Shown: positions 1 to 9,305, numbered from the stretch's first letter. The stretch: DNA of 64,000 nucleotides from an uncultured Lachnospiraceae bacterium (GCA_947566705.1 CANOLA010000005.1:1-64000); one strand, 5' to 3'. Notes: generated by a model not told the origin, from the letters alone. Numbers and translations: made by a program.

Positions 1-1
1 C

Positions 2-973
2 AAAAAAGACAAGAAAAATACAGTGCATTCCCATCAGTGTGCCGTTGAGAATATATTCAGTATTATAACTTATCTGTGCAATTTTATTGTGCTCCGGAAG
101 CAGTTTCTGCGTGCTTCAAGTATCATTGTCTTTGTGGAAATAATTGTACATATGTTTCTGACAATTCTGTGCGTGGGGACCGGAAGCGGATTCCAGCAGT
201 ATTACATCGGCTGTGCTGCTGTTATATTTTTTATGGAGTATTTTATCCAGCGGCTGGGAAAACAGCCTGCAAATTCTCTCCTGCTCTGCGCCATTGACGG
301 CATCTGTTATCTTACCAGTGTTTACCTGTCATGGACACGCGGCGCAAAATATGAGCTGAAACCATTTCCAACCATGGTCATGCAGCTGTTCAACCTGTTT
401 GTTGTGTTTGTTTTTATTACTATGTTCCTGCTGGCAATTATGGTTAAAACCGCCAGCTACTATGAAGGAGAACTGACCAGGCAGGCAGAACATGACCGTC
501 TGACCGGTATGTATAACCGCCAGTATATGATTGAATATCTGACAAATGTGGAGAATGCATCTGACCGGCCTGCCTACTGGCTTTCGATTCTGGATATTGA
601 CGATTTTAAGAAATTTAACGACCGGCATGGGCATAACTGCGGTGATTATGTACTTTGCGAGATTTCCAGGATTATTTCCATGCAGTGCAGAAGGCAGGTA
701 TCCTGCCGCTGGGGAGGCGAGGAATTCCTGATTCTCGGTCATGCGGGCAGTGCTCCGGACGCAGCACAAAAAGAAGCAAAAGAACTTCTGGAAATGCTGC
801 GCCGGGAAGTGGAACACCATTCCTTCGTCTACCAGAACCAGCGGCTGGTTCTTACAATCACACTGGGAATGCAGGTATTTGATAATTCTTCAAGCATAGA
901 TGAATGGATTAACTCAGCGGACCAGAAACTCTACGTTGGAAAATCTTCCGGTAAAAACCAGCTGGTATGTTAA
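2..973 (+). CDS. Membrane GGDEF-domain protein, 5' end outside window
   Basis: Probable diguanylate cyclase that makes c-di-GMP from two GTP at the membrane. The frame is open to the left edge; the first in-frame start (GTG at 23) has no ribosome site, so the true start is probably upstream. Counting from position 23, several hydrophobic segments fill about residues 8-145, then a GGDEF domain starts near HDRLTGMYNR. The signature is GGEEF at residues 231-235 (RWGGEEF), an accepted active variant. No RxxD inhibitory site is obvious four residues before the signature. It ends in a strong hairpin shared with the convergent DegV gene. The N-terminal sensor resembles 5-8 helix membrane sensors of clostridial cyclases, but I cannot name the family. 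Catalytic activity is inferred. Confidence 0.85.
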   Translation, partial: KKDKKNTVHSHQCAVENIFSIITYLCNFIVLRKQFLRASSIIVFVEIIVHMFLTILCVGTGSGFQQYYIGCAAVIFFMEYFIQRLGKQPANSLLLCAIDGICYLTSVYLSWTRGAKYELKPFPTMVMQLFNLFVVFVFITMFLLAIMVKTASYYEGELTRQAEHDRLTGMYNRQYMIEYLTNVENASDRPAYWLSILDIDDFKKFNDRHGHNCGDYVLCEISRIISMQCRRQVSCRWGGEEFLILGHAGSAPDAAQKEAKELLEMLRREVEHHSFVYQNQRLVLTITLGMQVFDNSSSIDEWINSADQKLYVGKSSGKNQLVC

Positions 974-974
974 A

Positions 975-1000
975 AAAGACGGGGCACATGCCCCGTCTTT
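975..1000. terminator. Bidirectional intrinsic terminator
   Basis: Perfect 10-bp-plus stem (AAAGACGGGGCA / TGCCCCGTCTTT) between two convergent genes. The minus-strand transcript ends in a run of six U, the plus-strand one in only three, so it serves mainly the DegV gene, whose stop codon lies inside the hairpin. Confidence 0.85.
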
Positions 1001-1889
1001 AAAATGCTCTTTTTATAAATGTAAGTCCAATCGGGTGCGGTCCTGTATGCACCCCAATGGTTGCTCCAATCTGGAACAGCTCCGCTTCTTTTACACCGCT
1101 GTATGCTGCCATGCTGTCCAGAAACTGCTTCTGAAATTCCATGCCTTCTTCTTTGTCATAACCATAACCGACATTAAATACATAGTCATCCGGATTTTCC
1201 CCGGATTTTTCAAAATGCTTCCGGCATAAATCAAGCAGTGTCTGTTTACCTTTTTTCCGGTTACGGTAAATGCCCGCCGGAAAAATCTCGCCCTCTTTCA
1301 AAATTATCAGGGGCTTGATATTCAGGCTTTTGACTGCAGCTCCCATCACTTTTCCGATTCTGCCGCCGTGCACCAGATAATCAAAGCTGGCAACGGTAAA
1401 AATAATTCTGCCGGTCGGTATCATTTCCCTGATGCGGGAAACCGTATCCTCAAACGTCCAGCCTGCCTGCTGCATCCGCACTGTCTCCCTTACCAGCAGC
1501 CCCTGCAGAACTGTGTTTACCATGGTGTCCAGCACTTCAATCCTTGCATCCGGATGCGCCTCTAAAAGCATTTGCTTTGCATTCATTGCGGAATTATACG
1601 ATCCGCTGAATTTCGTTGTAATACACAGGCACAGAATATCTTTTCCTTCCGCCACACACTGTTCAAAAACGTCCAGATAATCCTGGACTGACGGCATGGA
1701 CGTCTTGGGAAAACAGTCAGGCCTGTCCACCATTTCCTGGTAAAAATCCCTGACTGCAACCTCTTCTATTTCTTTCTGGTATGTCTCCCCGTCAAAGGAA
1801 ACATAAAACGGTACGACCCTGACTCCAAGCTCTTCTGCGCGCTCTTCGCCAAGGTCGCAGGAACCATCTGATATAATCTGATATGACAT
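999..1889 (-). CDS. DegV family fatty-acid-binding protein
   Basis: DegV/FakB-type protein of 296 residues, the usual family length. Members bind a fatty acid and can present it to the kinase FakA for phosphorylation; no FakA gene is in this window. Seen: N-terminal SDGSCDLGEE, the TSMPSVQDYLDVF loop, the FSGSYNSA region, HGGRIGKVMGA, and the C-terminal GPHPIGLTFIKR end, all typical. I start at the internal ATG of MSYQIISDG because a GGTGG site lies just before it; the ATG ten codons upstream has none. It has its own near-consensus promoter with a palindrome over the predicted transcription start. A second DegV domain occurs in this window fused to a histidine kinase at 11286-13955. Confidence 0.9.
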   Translation of the reverse strand: MSYQIISDGSCDLGEERAEELGVRVVPFYVSFDGETYQKEIEEVAVRDFYQEMVDRPDCFPKTSMPSVQDYLDVFEQCVAEGKDILCLCITTKFSGSYNSAMNAKQMLLEAHPDARIEVLDTMVNTVLQGLLVRETVRMQQAGWTFEDTVSRIREMIPTGRIIFTVASFDYLVHGGRIGKVMGAAVKSLNIKPLIILKEGEIFPAGIYRNRKKGKQTLLDLCRKHFEKSGENPDDYVFNVGYGYDKEEGMEFQKQFLDSMAAYSGVKEAELFQIGATIGVHTGPHPIGLTFIKRAF

Positions 1890-1920
1890 ATTATCCACCA
1901 TCCATTCATTCATGTACAAC

Positions 1921-1937
1921 GTAGTTTTAAAAACTAC
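1921..1937. promoter_or_regulatory. Palindromic candidate operator of the DegV gene
   Basis: GTAGTTTT-A-AAAACTAC, a perfect 8-bp inverted repeat with a one-base centre, 6 bases downstream of the -10 box and so over the predicted start of transcription. Position fits a repressor site; the regulator is unknown. Confidence 0.5.
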
Positions 1938-1942
1938 TTATG

Positions 1943-1970
1943 ATTATACCAGTATTTTTCCATTCGTCAA
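1943..1970 (-). promoter_or_regulatory. Promoter of the DegV gene
   Basis: Minus strand TTGACG, 16-base spacer, TATAAT. It begins only 18 bases after the stop of the CAP gene, with no terminator between, so read-through from the CAP operon is also possible. Confidence 0.8.
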
Positions 1971-1987
1971 TGGTTATTTGAACTATT

Positions 1988-3907
1988 TTACCGAACCGTT
2001 ACTTTTTTCACTTTGCTGTAGGCACCGTAATATTTTTTGCCGCCGATTACCACATAACTGCGAACCTTGTAATAATAGGTTCCCCGTGCCATTCTGGAAC
2101 TCTGGTATCTGGTTCTTGTAGATTTGCTGTATGTGCTGATCTTTTTGAAACCGGAGCCTGACTTTGTAGAACGGTAAAGTACGTATCCGTCCGCGTCCTC
2201 ATCCTCCTGCCATGTAATAGTCACTTTTCTGCCAGACGCCTTGCCGGATTTTACTTTCTGTTTTTTAGGAACAATGACAAAGGTTTTGGAATTTGTGCCC
2301 AGATAGTTTCCAATTCCTGTAATTGTAATCTTTGCACGCCCCGGAAACAGGTTATCCTCATAGTTAATGATATAGTCTGTATTCGGATAGAGAACGGTAT
2401 TATTCATCGTAACCTGGACATCCGGATAAAGCACATCACCAGTATAGGCAACCTGTTTTGCCACGGTTATTCTGGCATGGGAAATATCCGAATCAATAAT
2501 TTTGAATGCCGCAGTTTTTGTTCCGCTGTACCCGCCCTTTCCGGTTACGGTAACGGTAGCCGTTCCGACGCCTGTATTGTTGTAATAGGTCAGTATATAA
2601 TCCCTGTTTTCCGTCAGAATAGTGGAACCAAGCCGCACTGTCACACGCGGACGTATCTGGGAACCGGTATAACGCTGGTCCGGTATTGCATCTATTGTCG
2701 CGCCGGAAAGGCTCTGTCCGTAAATCAGGAAGTTTGCCGTTATGATGCCGTTGTACTGTCCGATACCCGTAATTGTCACGGTTGCCGTTCCAACATCAAT
2801 ATTATTTCCATATGACAGGGTATAGTCTGTATTCTGCCGCAGGACTGCGTTGTTCATCCGCACTGTTACAGACGGGGTAAGCGCATATCCGGTATAACGC
2901 TGGTCCGGTATCAAATCCACGGTAGCTTTCTTCAGGCTCATGTCCTCACTCACCGGTCCCTGGCCGACCAGAACCGGAATGGATACCTGCGGTCCGCCCA
3001 GTGTACACTGGATATTCAGTGTCGTTCTTCCGTTTGAAACAGCCCTTAACGTATTTCCGCTTATGGTTGCTATACTTGTATTTGCCACACTCATATAAAG
3101 TGTCTGCCGGAGCGGACAGTATTCTTCCGCAAGGGAACCGCGGAAATGGTCTTCCAGCTTCACTGATTCATAAATTCCTGAAAGGTCTTTTGAACCGCCG
3201 ACATCCAGGCCGATTGCGCTTCCTACTGCCGTGGTGTCTATTCTGTCCGCCTGGATTTTTGCACTGTCAATTCCGATTCCGTATACAATCGCCTCACCGT
3301 CATCTGCCGGAACTGCAGTTGTACGCGGTGCCTTATTGGAAAAAAGCTCTACCCAGTAATCGCGTCCGTTGTATTTGACATGCCCCACACCGACAGAAAT
3401 ATAAGCAGAATTTAACATATTTCTCCGGTGACCCTGACCTTCATATTTTTCATTTGCCTCTGTCCAAGCCTTATGCACGTCTGATGCAGAAGTAAAGCCA
3501 ACTGCAATATTTTCTGCGGATGTACTTCCCGCCTGGCCGATTCCGCAGTCATCAAACGCTGTCCAGTAGTTCCTTCCGTCCGGTCTTCCGTGGCTGTATA
3601 CCAGCGCGATTTCTGCAGCACGCTTCATTGCCACTTCCTCCAGACCATAATCATACACCAGGGGCCTTAAGTTATTAAGCTGCTCTTTTTCTGAACTGCC
3701 TGGTTTCCAGTACCATGAATCGTTGGTATTCTGCCGGATGGAATTAATCATTCCAAGAAGCGTCCGTGCTTCTGACTGCCCGTAACGCACATGGATATTC
3801 ACGCTTCTTATATCCGCTGCCTGCACCTGAGCCACCCTTCCAAACGGGAGCAGTGCAAATACCAGCACAAATACTATCAGCCGTTTTAATATGTTTCTCT
3901 TTTTCAT
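1988..3907 (-). CDS. Secreted CAP/SCP-domain protein with three repeats
   Basis: Exported protein of 639 residues. A signal peptide covers about residues 1-31 (KKR start, hydrophobic core, VQAAD cleavage site). A CAP (SCP/PR1-like) domain follows to about 200, with SHGRPDGRNYW, AENIAVG and GHRRNMLN motifs. From about 324 to 548 there are three copies of an 80-residue module marked by PDQRYTG, NTDY and GTATVTITG, likely beta-rich stalk modules, and then a fibronectin-III-like end (about 549-639). No LPXTG or SLH anchor is seen. The ATG overlaps the stop of the upstream hydrogenase/EAL gene (ATGA) and uses an AAGGAGG site inside that gene, so the two are translationally coupled. Function is unknown; surface or secreted role inferred. 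Confidence 0.85.
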   Translation of the reverse strand: MKKRNILKRLIVFVLVFALLPFGRVAQVQAADIRSVNIHVRYGQSEARTLLGMINSIRQNTNDSWYWKPGSSEKEQLNNLRPLVYDYGLEEVAMKRAAEIALVYSHGRPDGRNYWTAFDDCGIGQAGSTSAENIAVGFTSASDVHKAWTEANEKYEGQGHRRNMLNSAYISVGVGHVKYNGRDYWVELFSNKAPRTTAVPADDGEAIVYGIGIDSAKIQADRIDTTAVGSAIGLDVGGSKDLSGIYESVKLEDHFRGSLAEEYCPLRQTLYMSVANTSIATISGNTLRAVSNGRTTLNIQCTLGGPQVSIPVLVGQGPVSEDMSLKKATVDLIPDQRYTGYALTPSVTVRMNNAVLRQNTDYTLSYGNNIDVGTATVTITGIGQYNGIITANFLIYGQSLSGATIDAIPDQRYTGSQIRPRVTVRLGSTILTENRDYILTYYNNTGVGTATVTVTGKGGYSGTKTAAFKIIDSDISHARITVAKQVAYTGDVLYPDVQVTMNNTVLYPNTDYIINYEDNLFPGRAKITITGIGNYLGTNSKTFVIVPKKQKVKSGKASGRKVTITWQEDEDADGYVLYRSTKSGSGFKKISTYSKSTRTRYQSSRMARGTYYYKVRSYVVIGGKKYYGAYSKVKKVTVR

Positions 3908-6471
3908 ATCTGTTTTCCTCCTTTTCTGGCGTCAGCCATTACCTCAAAATCCTCTACCGGAATTGGTTTTGAATATAAATACCCCTGGATTGTTTCACAC
4001 CCAAGCCGGTTTAAAAAGTCTGCCTGAGGCTTTGTTTCCACACCTTCTGCCACAATTGCCAGCTCCAGTCTGTTTGCCATGTCAACGACAGATTTTAGAA
4101 TAATGTTTCCCCTTTCATTTTCCCCGCCTGACAAGAATTTTAAATCCAGTTTTAATACATCCACCGGCACATCCTTTAATGTGTTCAGCGACGAATAACC
4201 GCTCCCGAAATCGTCCATTTCCACTATAAATTTACGTTTCCTGAGTTCTCCGACCACATCCAGTATCTCATTCCCCTGCTCCACATAGGCTGACTCTGTG
4301 ATTTCCAGTCTCAGTTCATCAGTTGTAATACCATATTTTTGCATCATTTCTGTAAATACTGACAGAAGATCAAGTTCCAGTATATCAATCCTTGATATAT
4401 TGACAGAAATCGGAATTACACTTCTTCCCCGTTTTTTCCAGTCTGCGATTACGCGGCATGCTTCTTCCCAGACAAACCGGTCCAGTCTGGTAATAAATCC
4501 GGTCTTTTCAAATACAGGAATAAATTCAGCCGGTGAAATCATTCCTTTGTCCGGATGTATCCAGCGTACCAGTGCCTCACAGCCGGTGAGTTCCCCGGTC
4601 CGGTGGTTTACCTGCGGCTGTAAATAAATCTGGAACTGTTTTTCCAGAAGCGCCTGCTGCATTTCTGATGTTATCTCTGCCTCCCTGAGCATTTTAAGAC
4701 GCAGGGATTTATCATAATATGCAATATCCACGCGGTTGCTTTTCATGACCAGCGTCAGTGCAAGAATCGCGTGATCGAGAATCAGGTTGACGGATTCCTC
4801 TGCATCATCCGCAATACACAGCCCCACATTCAGCGACAGCGGAAATTCCAGTTCGTAGGAATCACAGATCTGGTTCAGCTTTTCCATAAACGCATCCATT
4901 CTGTCCTGCGAATACGGCAGGCAGACTGCAAAATCATCTGAGTTCAGCCGTGCACAGGTGCTGTTTTCCTGCAGAAACCCATCCAGCTGCCCTGCAAGAT
5001 ACCGGAGAACATTTTTTCCTGTCTTGTAACCGAATAATTCATTGATAACCGTGAATTTTCGGATATTTACCACTCCGATCACATAGGTGGTCTCAGGACT
5101 GTCCCTCATCAGCTTTTTGGCCGCCTTATAAAATGCCTCACGGTTTGCAATCCCGGTCAGGGAATCGGTCATGTAAAGCCGTCTGTTTTCCTCCTGGGTA
5201 TAGTGAATACAGTTATTTTTCCGGTTATAACCGTATGCAATTGCATATACCATGTCCCTGCAGGACGGATAACCGCAGTAACCACAGTCAATATGACGGG
5301 ATTCCTCTGTATGCTTGTGCATAATCTCAAAGATTTCATGATAGGTATCTTCCGGAATCCGGTACGGCTGCTGGTATTTTTCCTGGAAAGTTCTTGTAAA
5401 ATCATTCCAGTCCAGTTCTGCAAAATGCTCTTCCATGCGTTTGCGGTTTTCCTTGCGCTCCTGCGGCAAAATTCCCTGGTTTGCTGCACGCGCGGATATT
5501 TCTTTCCCGCTTCTGATTGCTGCAACCGGGTCAAAGTCGGCAACCGCCGTACCATTTACACAGCCGCTGGGACATGCGAGCAGATCCAGTACAACCGGCT
5601 CGGTTTTCTCCTTCTTTAACGTCTTTTCCCACCGGTCAAAAAAATCCGGCTTGTCAAATACGTCATCTTCTGATATCAGTGTATGGCCGCTCTCAAGATA
5701 CAGGGAAAGATTCTTTACCAGCCCCCCGTTCACCGGATACATTCCGCCCAGGCTGTATTCTGTAAGGTCTGCTCTGCCATCGTATCCGGACAAATCCAGT
5801 CCCTCAAACTGTGTGTCCAGATGCTCGAATGTTACATTATAATCTATATATCCTGCGTTTTCCTCTGCATGTATTTCGTCCCATTTTGCCAGACACGGAC
5901 CAAGAAAGGCAATCCTGTTTTCATCCCCCAGGTACTTCTTTACATAAACCGCCAGGCATAAAAGCGGTGACTGCACCGGTATCAGCCGGTCAATGTACTG
6001 CGGCCTGTATGCCATGATATAATTCTGAATCACGGTACACGGCTGCGTATAGTAAGATTTGCCGGGATGTTCCTCAAGATATTTCACGGTCGCCCATGCA
6101 GATATATCAGCGCCAAGCGCCACATCATAAATCTTATTTACCCCAAGCGATTTCAGGTAACCAAGAATCTGATTCGCTTTTTTTCCATATGTAATGTAAA
6201 AAGACGGTGCAACGGCAAGGGAAATCTTCCCGCCTTCCCTCAGCGCCCGCAGAAACTCTGCCGTATCATCCAGAAACTCCCTGGCACCGTGCGGACATGC
6301 CGTCATACAGCGTCCGCAGTGGATACATTTGGATTCATCCACTTCTATCCGGTTCTGTCCGTCTTTTTTTACGGAAACATTGGCTTCAGGAACCGGACAG
6401 GCTACAATACACCGGTTGCAGCCAATGCATTTATCATTCGTAAATACAAGGTGCTCCTTCTGTTTCGACAT
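3904..6471 (-). CDS. [FeFe]-hydrogenase-like sensor fused to GGDEF-EAL
   Basis: A 855-residue cytoplasmic fusion. Order: two 4Fe-4S clusters (CIGCNRCIVACP, CIHCGRCMTACP; residues 15-65), a hydrogenase large-subunit-like H-domain (about 78-340) with cysteines in TQPC, LGPCLAK and LLACPSGC that match the three H-cluster motif positions, a further Fe-S motif (CGYCGYPSC, about 394), a GGDEF domain with degenerate signature NSDDF (about 511), and an EAL domain with intact EALVRW (about 629) and DDFGSGYSSL. Such putative sensory hydrogenases (group C/HydS-like) are known; output here would be c-di-GMP hydrolysis, with the GGDEF part probably regulatory only. It follows the FIST gene by 21 bases and overlaps the CAP gene. 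Whether it carries a real H-cluster or senses H2 or redox state is unproven. Confidence 0.85.
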   Translation of the reverse strand: MSKQKEHLVFTNDKCIGCNRCIVACPVPEANVSVKKDGQNRIEVDESKCIHCGRCMTACPHGAREFLDDTAEFLRALREGGKISLAVAPSFYITYGKKANQILGYLKSLGVNKIYDVALGADISAWATVKYLEEHPGKSYYTQPCTVIQNYIMAYRPQYIDRLIPVQSPLLCLAVYVKKYLGDENRIAFLGPCLAKWDEIHAEENAGYIDYNVTFEHLDTQFEGLDLSGYDGRADLTEYSLGGMYPVNGGLVKNLSLYLESGHTLISEDDVFDKPDFFDRWEKTLKKEKTEPVVLDLLACPSGCVNGTAVADFDPVAAIRSGKEISARAANQGILPQERKENRKRMEEHFAELDWNDFTRTFQEKYQQPYRIPEDTYHEIFEIMHKHTEESRHIDCGYCGYPSCRDMVYAIAYGYNRKNNCIHYTQEENRRLYMTDSLTGIANREAFYKAAKKLMRDSPETTYVIGVVNIRKFTVINELFGYKTGKNVLRYLAGQLDGFLQENSTCARLNSDDFAVCLPYSQDRMDAFMEKLNQICDSYELEFPLSLNVGLCIADDAEESVNLILDHAILALTLVMKSNRVDIAYYDKSLRLKMLREAEITSEMQQALLEKQFQIYLQPQVNHRTGELTGCEALVRWIHPDKGMISPAEFIPVFEKTGFITRLDRFVWEEACRVIADWKKRGRSVIPISVNISRIDILELDLLSVFTEMMQKYGITTDELRLEITESAYVEQGNEILDVVGELRKRKFIVEMDDFGSGYSSLNTLKDVPVDVLKLDLKFLSGGENERGNIILKSVVDMANRLELAIVAEGVETKPQADFLNRLGCETIQGYLYSKPIPVEDFEVMADARKGGKQI

Positions 6472-6492
6472 CTATTCCACTCCCTTCCCCAC

Positions 6493-7599
6493 TCATTCAA
6501 AGACCAGCGTAATCAGCGTCTGATTCAAATGCGTATTGTAAAGCTGTTCTCCAAATCCTGTAAAACAGAAAAAGGCATTTCCAAAAACCTTTGCATAGGC
6601 ATCCCTGAATTCCTCCACAAAATTCTCTTTCCGGAATAACTGTGTTCTGGAATAACAGTTAATCATTATCCCAAGCCCCGGCTTTTGCACGTCCTCTTTT
6701 ATCCGGCGGATAGTATCTTTTGTAATCTCCCGGTAGTCCCCCAGATCCAGAAGTACCATCCTGGTATTTCCATAGACACTGGCATAAAACGTAATACTTC
6801 CATCCGGCAGAATTTCATTGCCGTCTGTCATATATATGTCCCCTGCACTCTGCCGCCCCAGCGGATGAACAAGAAGCATTTCCGAAAGTCTGTCAACGCC
6901 TACACCCATGGTTTCTGCAAGTACGTCCGCCGCCGGCCTGTCATCAAACTCCGATACTTTTCTCTGACGGATATTTACGTCAGTGGCAAAAAAATAGTTT
7001 TTTGTCGGATGGTAAATGTCCTCACGGTAAAGACAGACCTTCCCGTGTCTATTATGTAAGAGCATAAAAACCGCCGCTTCCCGGTATACGGTGCCGTTAT
7101 AACTGACAAGATTCTGCTCCGGCGCGCCTTTTATTCCGGTTGAACCACCCGCAACGGGAATATGGCAGGCATCAAGCTCTTTATTTAATGTATCCAGCAC
7201 CAGTTCCTCACAGCTGTAAAATGCGGCAGTAAATTCAAGACAGACTGTGTTCTGCATCTCGGAAAGCTTCTGCACACAGTCCGCAATACGTCCCCTGTAT
7301 TTATCAGGATAACGGCTGATTTCTTCCAGAACCCCGCCGTGGCATTCTATACCATCATCCAGAACACAGACCGTCAGGCAGCCATCCTCTGTACTGCTTT
7401 CCGTAAACACGGTGGCGGCAGTAACCCCGAACACTTCTGCATTTGGAAATCTCTGTTTAAATTCCTGCGTAAAAAATTCAAAATTATCATCCGGGGCGAA
7501 AAAAAGTACTGTTGACGGTTCAAAGGAAATCTGTCCGGCGACTTCCCCGGCTGCCTCCGCTGCCTGCGGTGCGCTGCTGGTATATACTTCGTATCTCAT
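6493..7599 (-). CDS. FIST N/FIST C domain sensory protein
   Basis: A 368-residue FIST protein (F-box and intracellular signal transduction sensor), predicted to bind small ligands such as amino acids; ligand unknown. N-terminal FIST half shows VLFFAPDDNFEFF and FGVTAATVFTESS; the C-terminal half shows DVLAETMG, HPLGRQ and the CFTGFGEQLY end typical of FIST_C. ATG of MRYEVYTSS is chosen because GGAGG lies 5 bases upstream; the GTG two codons earlier would abut the ribosome site. It is first in an operon with the hydrogenase-like/EAL gene 21 bases downstream, which suggests that FIST feeds a signal to c-di-GMP turnover. Confidence 0.85.
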   Translation of the reverse strand: MRYEVYTSSAPQAAEAAGEVAGQISFEPSTVLFFAPDDNFEFFTQEFKQRFPNAEVFGVTAATVFTESSTEDGCLTVCVLDDGIECHGGVLEEISRYPDKYRGRIADCVQKLSEMQNTVCLEFTAAFYSCEELVLDTLNKELDACHIPVAGGSTGIKGAPEQNLVSYNGTVYREAAVFMLLHNRHGKVCLYREDIYHPTKNYFFATDVNIRQRKVSEFDDRPAADVLAETMGVGVDRLSEMLLVHPLGRQSAGDIYMTDGNEILPDGSITFYASVYGNTRMVLLDLGDYREITKDTIRRIKEDVQKPGLGIMINCYSRTQLFRKENFVEEFRDAYAKVFGNAFFCFTGFGEQLYNTHLNQTLITLVFE

Positions 7600-7690
7600 A
7601 TGCACCTCCCCATTTGAACATCAGTCTATGCCTTATTTTATCATATTTTCTTAAAATTGCACAGTAGTTTGAGAGAAATTGACGTAAAAA

Positions 7691-7716
7691 AGGCTGTTGT
7701 TCTGCAACAACAGCCT
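7691..7716 (-). terminator. Intrinsic terminator of the polysaccharide genes
   Basis: Perfect stem AGGCTGTTGTT / AACAACAGCCT with loop CTGC, followed on the minus strand by six T. Directly after the stop of the Wzz-like gene. Confidence 0.9.
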
Positions 7717-7720
7717 CTGG

Positions 7721-9283
7721 TTACACTGCCACGACCCCCAGGATTTTTACCCCCTGCTTTTCTGTCATGGCATGTATGTTTTCCAGGGAAGCAAACCTGC
7801 TTACCCCCAGTTTCTCTATATATACTACTGCACCTGTCTTTGTCATATTTTCATATGATTCTGCATCCCGTTCTACGGACCTGCCGTAGGATGCCGTAAT
7901 ATTTTCTTTCTTTAATGCCTGAACCAGCCCCGCAACCATGCGCTCCTCTTCTTCCGCCATCACGTAGGAGGAAGTCAGATACACAGAGGACAGCCCTTCT
8001 TTCCGGCATGTTACTTTCAGGTTGGTTGCCAGAAGCCGCTGCTCTTCCTCCGCAGACAGCCTGCCCCTGTAACGCAGCCTATTTATCACTTTGTCTATTC
8101 CATTTCCAAACCTTTTTTTCACGGCTCTGTGGCAGGACATGTCCGCCATGAGATAATAACCAAAACACCTGGTAAAATCTTCAGTTGTCTTTAATGAAGG
8201 ACCCATTACATAAACCAGGACCAGAACCATTGCGGCGAGAAACAGACCGATTACCAGCCCGAACAGTACGTATTTTACCAGTCCGCTTGTGGCAGAAACA
8301 GCCGGAACCTGTCCGCTGTTATCTGCTTCTTCAGGCTCTTTTCCAGTTTCTTTATCCGTTTCTTCCCCTGCAGTCTGGCTGATGATTTTCTCATATGCCG
8401 CTTTCTGGTTTTCTGTCATTGTGTTTAACAGATTGTCCAGATTTGTCCTGGCACCTGTCAGCTCCGACTGAAAACTCTGCCTTCTGGTAGCAAGGTCCGT
8501 GTCCACAACCACACCTGCACTGGAGTCACGCAGTGACAGTCTGTGTGGAGCCAGCGTTTCCGCAAGCGTCTGTGTGTACCCGTCCAGAACCTGCTCAATT
8601 GCTTCAGCAAGCTCTGCTGCCTCACTTTCCGTACTTCCTATCACTTTGACAGAAAAAAGTGCATATGCTATATCCGACTCTTCGTGGTAGCTTGTCACGC
8701 CTCCCTCTGTCGTAAAGTTTCCGGTTTTATATGCAGGAATCCCCTCCAGTGGTTCTGCGGATACAAGCTCGGAAACAACTGTTTTATCCAGCTTTCCGCT
8801 GATATCCGAGATTTCCGCTGCTGCTGCGCCGGAATTCAGATAACCGGTATAGGACTGCATGACAAGTTCCGCATTTGCACTCATACCGTCTTCTGCAGCC
8901 TGGTCCTTTTCTGTCTGCACGGTATAATTCAGAATCCGGACATTTTCGTGATATGGATCCAGATTAATATAAACGGAAGTGTTTTTATAATCCATATTTA
9001 ATTTCAGCTGTTCCGCGAACATAACTGCATTATCCACTGCTGCCGCCTCTGATTCTGTCAGGGCATCATACGCCGGGTTCTCTCCTGTTTCCTCAGCCTT
9101 CTCCTGTGCTTCCAGCTCACTCTGTGCTGCAGCAATACCGGAGGTATTTTTGTAAACCCGGTAGCAGCCTGTCAGTATGGCACAGACCAGCATACCAAGG
9201 GCAAGGACACGCCAGCCGCAGCAAATATACCAGAACAAGTCAACCAGGCTGATTTCCTGATATCTCTGGGGTGCATTATTCAT
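7721..9283 (-). CDS. Wzz-type polysaccharide chain-length regulator
   Basis: A 520-residue polysaccharide co-polymerase. Two membrane helices (about residues 25-50 and 340-365) enclose a long extracytoplasmic region rich in Ala/Glu helices. The C-terminal cytoplasmic part (about 385-520) has the layout of a BY-kinase domain (RLLATNLKVTC, VYLTSSY, VVYIEKLGVSRF, VKILGVVAV) but lacks a Walker A motif and a Tyr cluster, so it is probably a catalytically dead adaptor. I start at ATG of MNNAPQRY with GGAG 9 bases upstream; a TTG lies five codons earlier. It follows the CapD-like gene by 22 bases and ends the operon. Role: controls length of the surface polysaccharide made with the neighbouring dehydratase and ligase-like genes. 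Confidence 0.8.
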   Translation of the reverse strand: MNNAPQRYQEISLVDLFWYICCGWRVLALGMLVCAILTGCYRVYKNTSGIAAAQSELEAQEKAEETGENPAYDALTESEAAAVDNAVMFAEQLKLNMDYKNTSVYINLDPYHENVRILNYTVQTEKDQAAEDGMSANAELVMQSYTGYLNSGAAAAEISDISGKLDKTVVSELVSAEPLEGIPAYKTGNFTTEGGVTSYHEESDIAYALFSVKVIGSTESEAAELAEAIEQVLDGYTQTLAETLAPHRLSLRDSSAGVVVDTDLATRRQSFQSELTGARTNLDNLLNTMTENQKAAYEKIISQTAGEETDKETGKEPEEADNSGQVPAVSATSGLVKYVLFGLVIGLFLAAMVLVLVYVMGPSLKTTEDFTRCFGYYLMADMSCHRAVKKRFGNGIDKVINRLRYRGRLSAEEEQRLLATNLKVTCRKEGLSSVYLTSSYVMAEEEERMVAGLVQALKKENITASYGRSVERDAESYENMTKTGAVVYIEKLGVSRFASLENIHAMTEKQGVKILGVVAV

Positions 9284-9305
9284 AACTTTTTTCTCCAATC
9301 TGCAT

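Noticed and set aside
6067..6639. 190-codon open frame opposite the hydrogenase/EAL and FIST genes
   Set aside because: Spans the junction of two well-supported minus-strand genes; no ribosome site and no recognisable domain.
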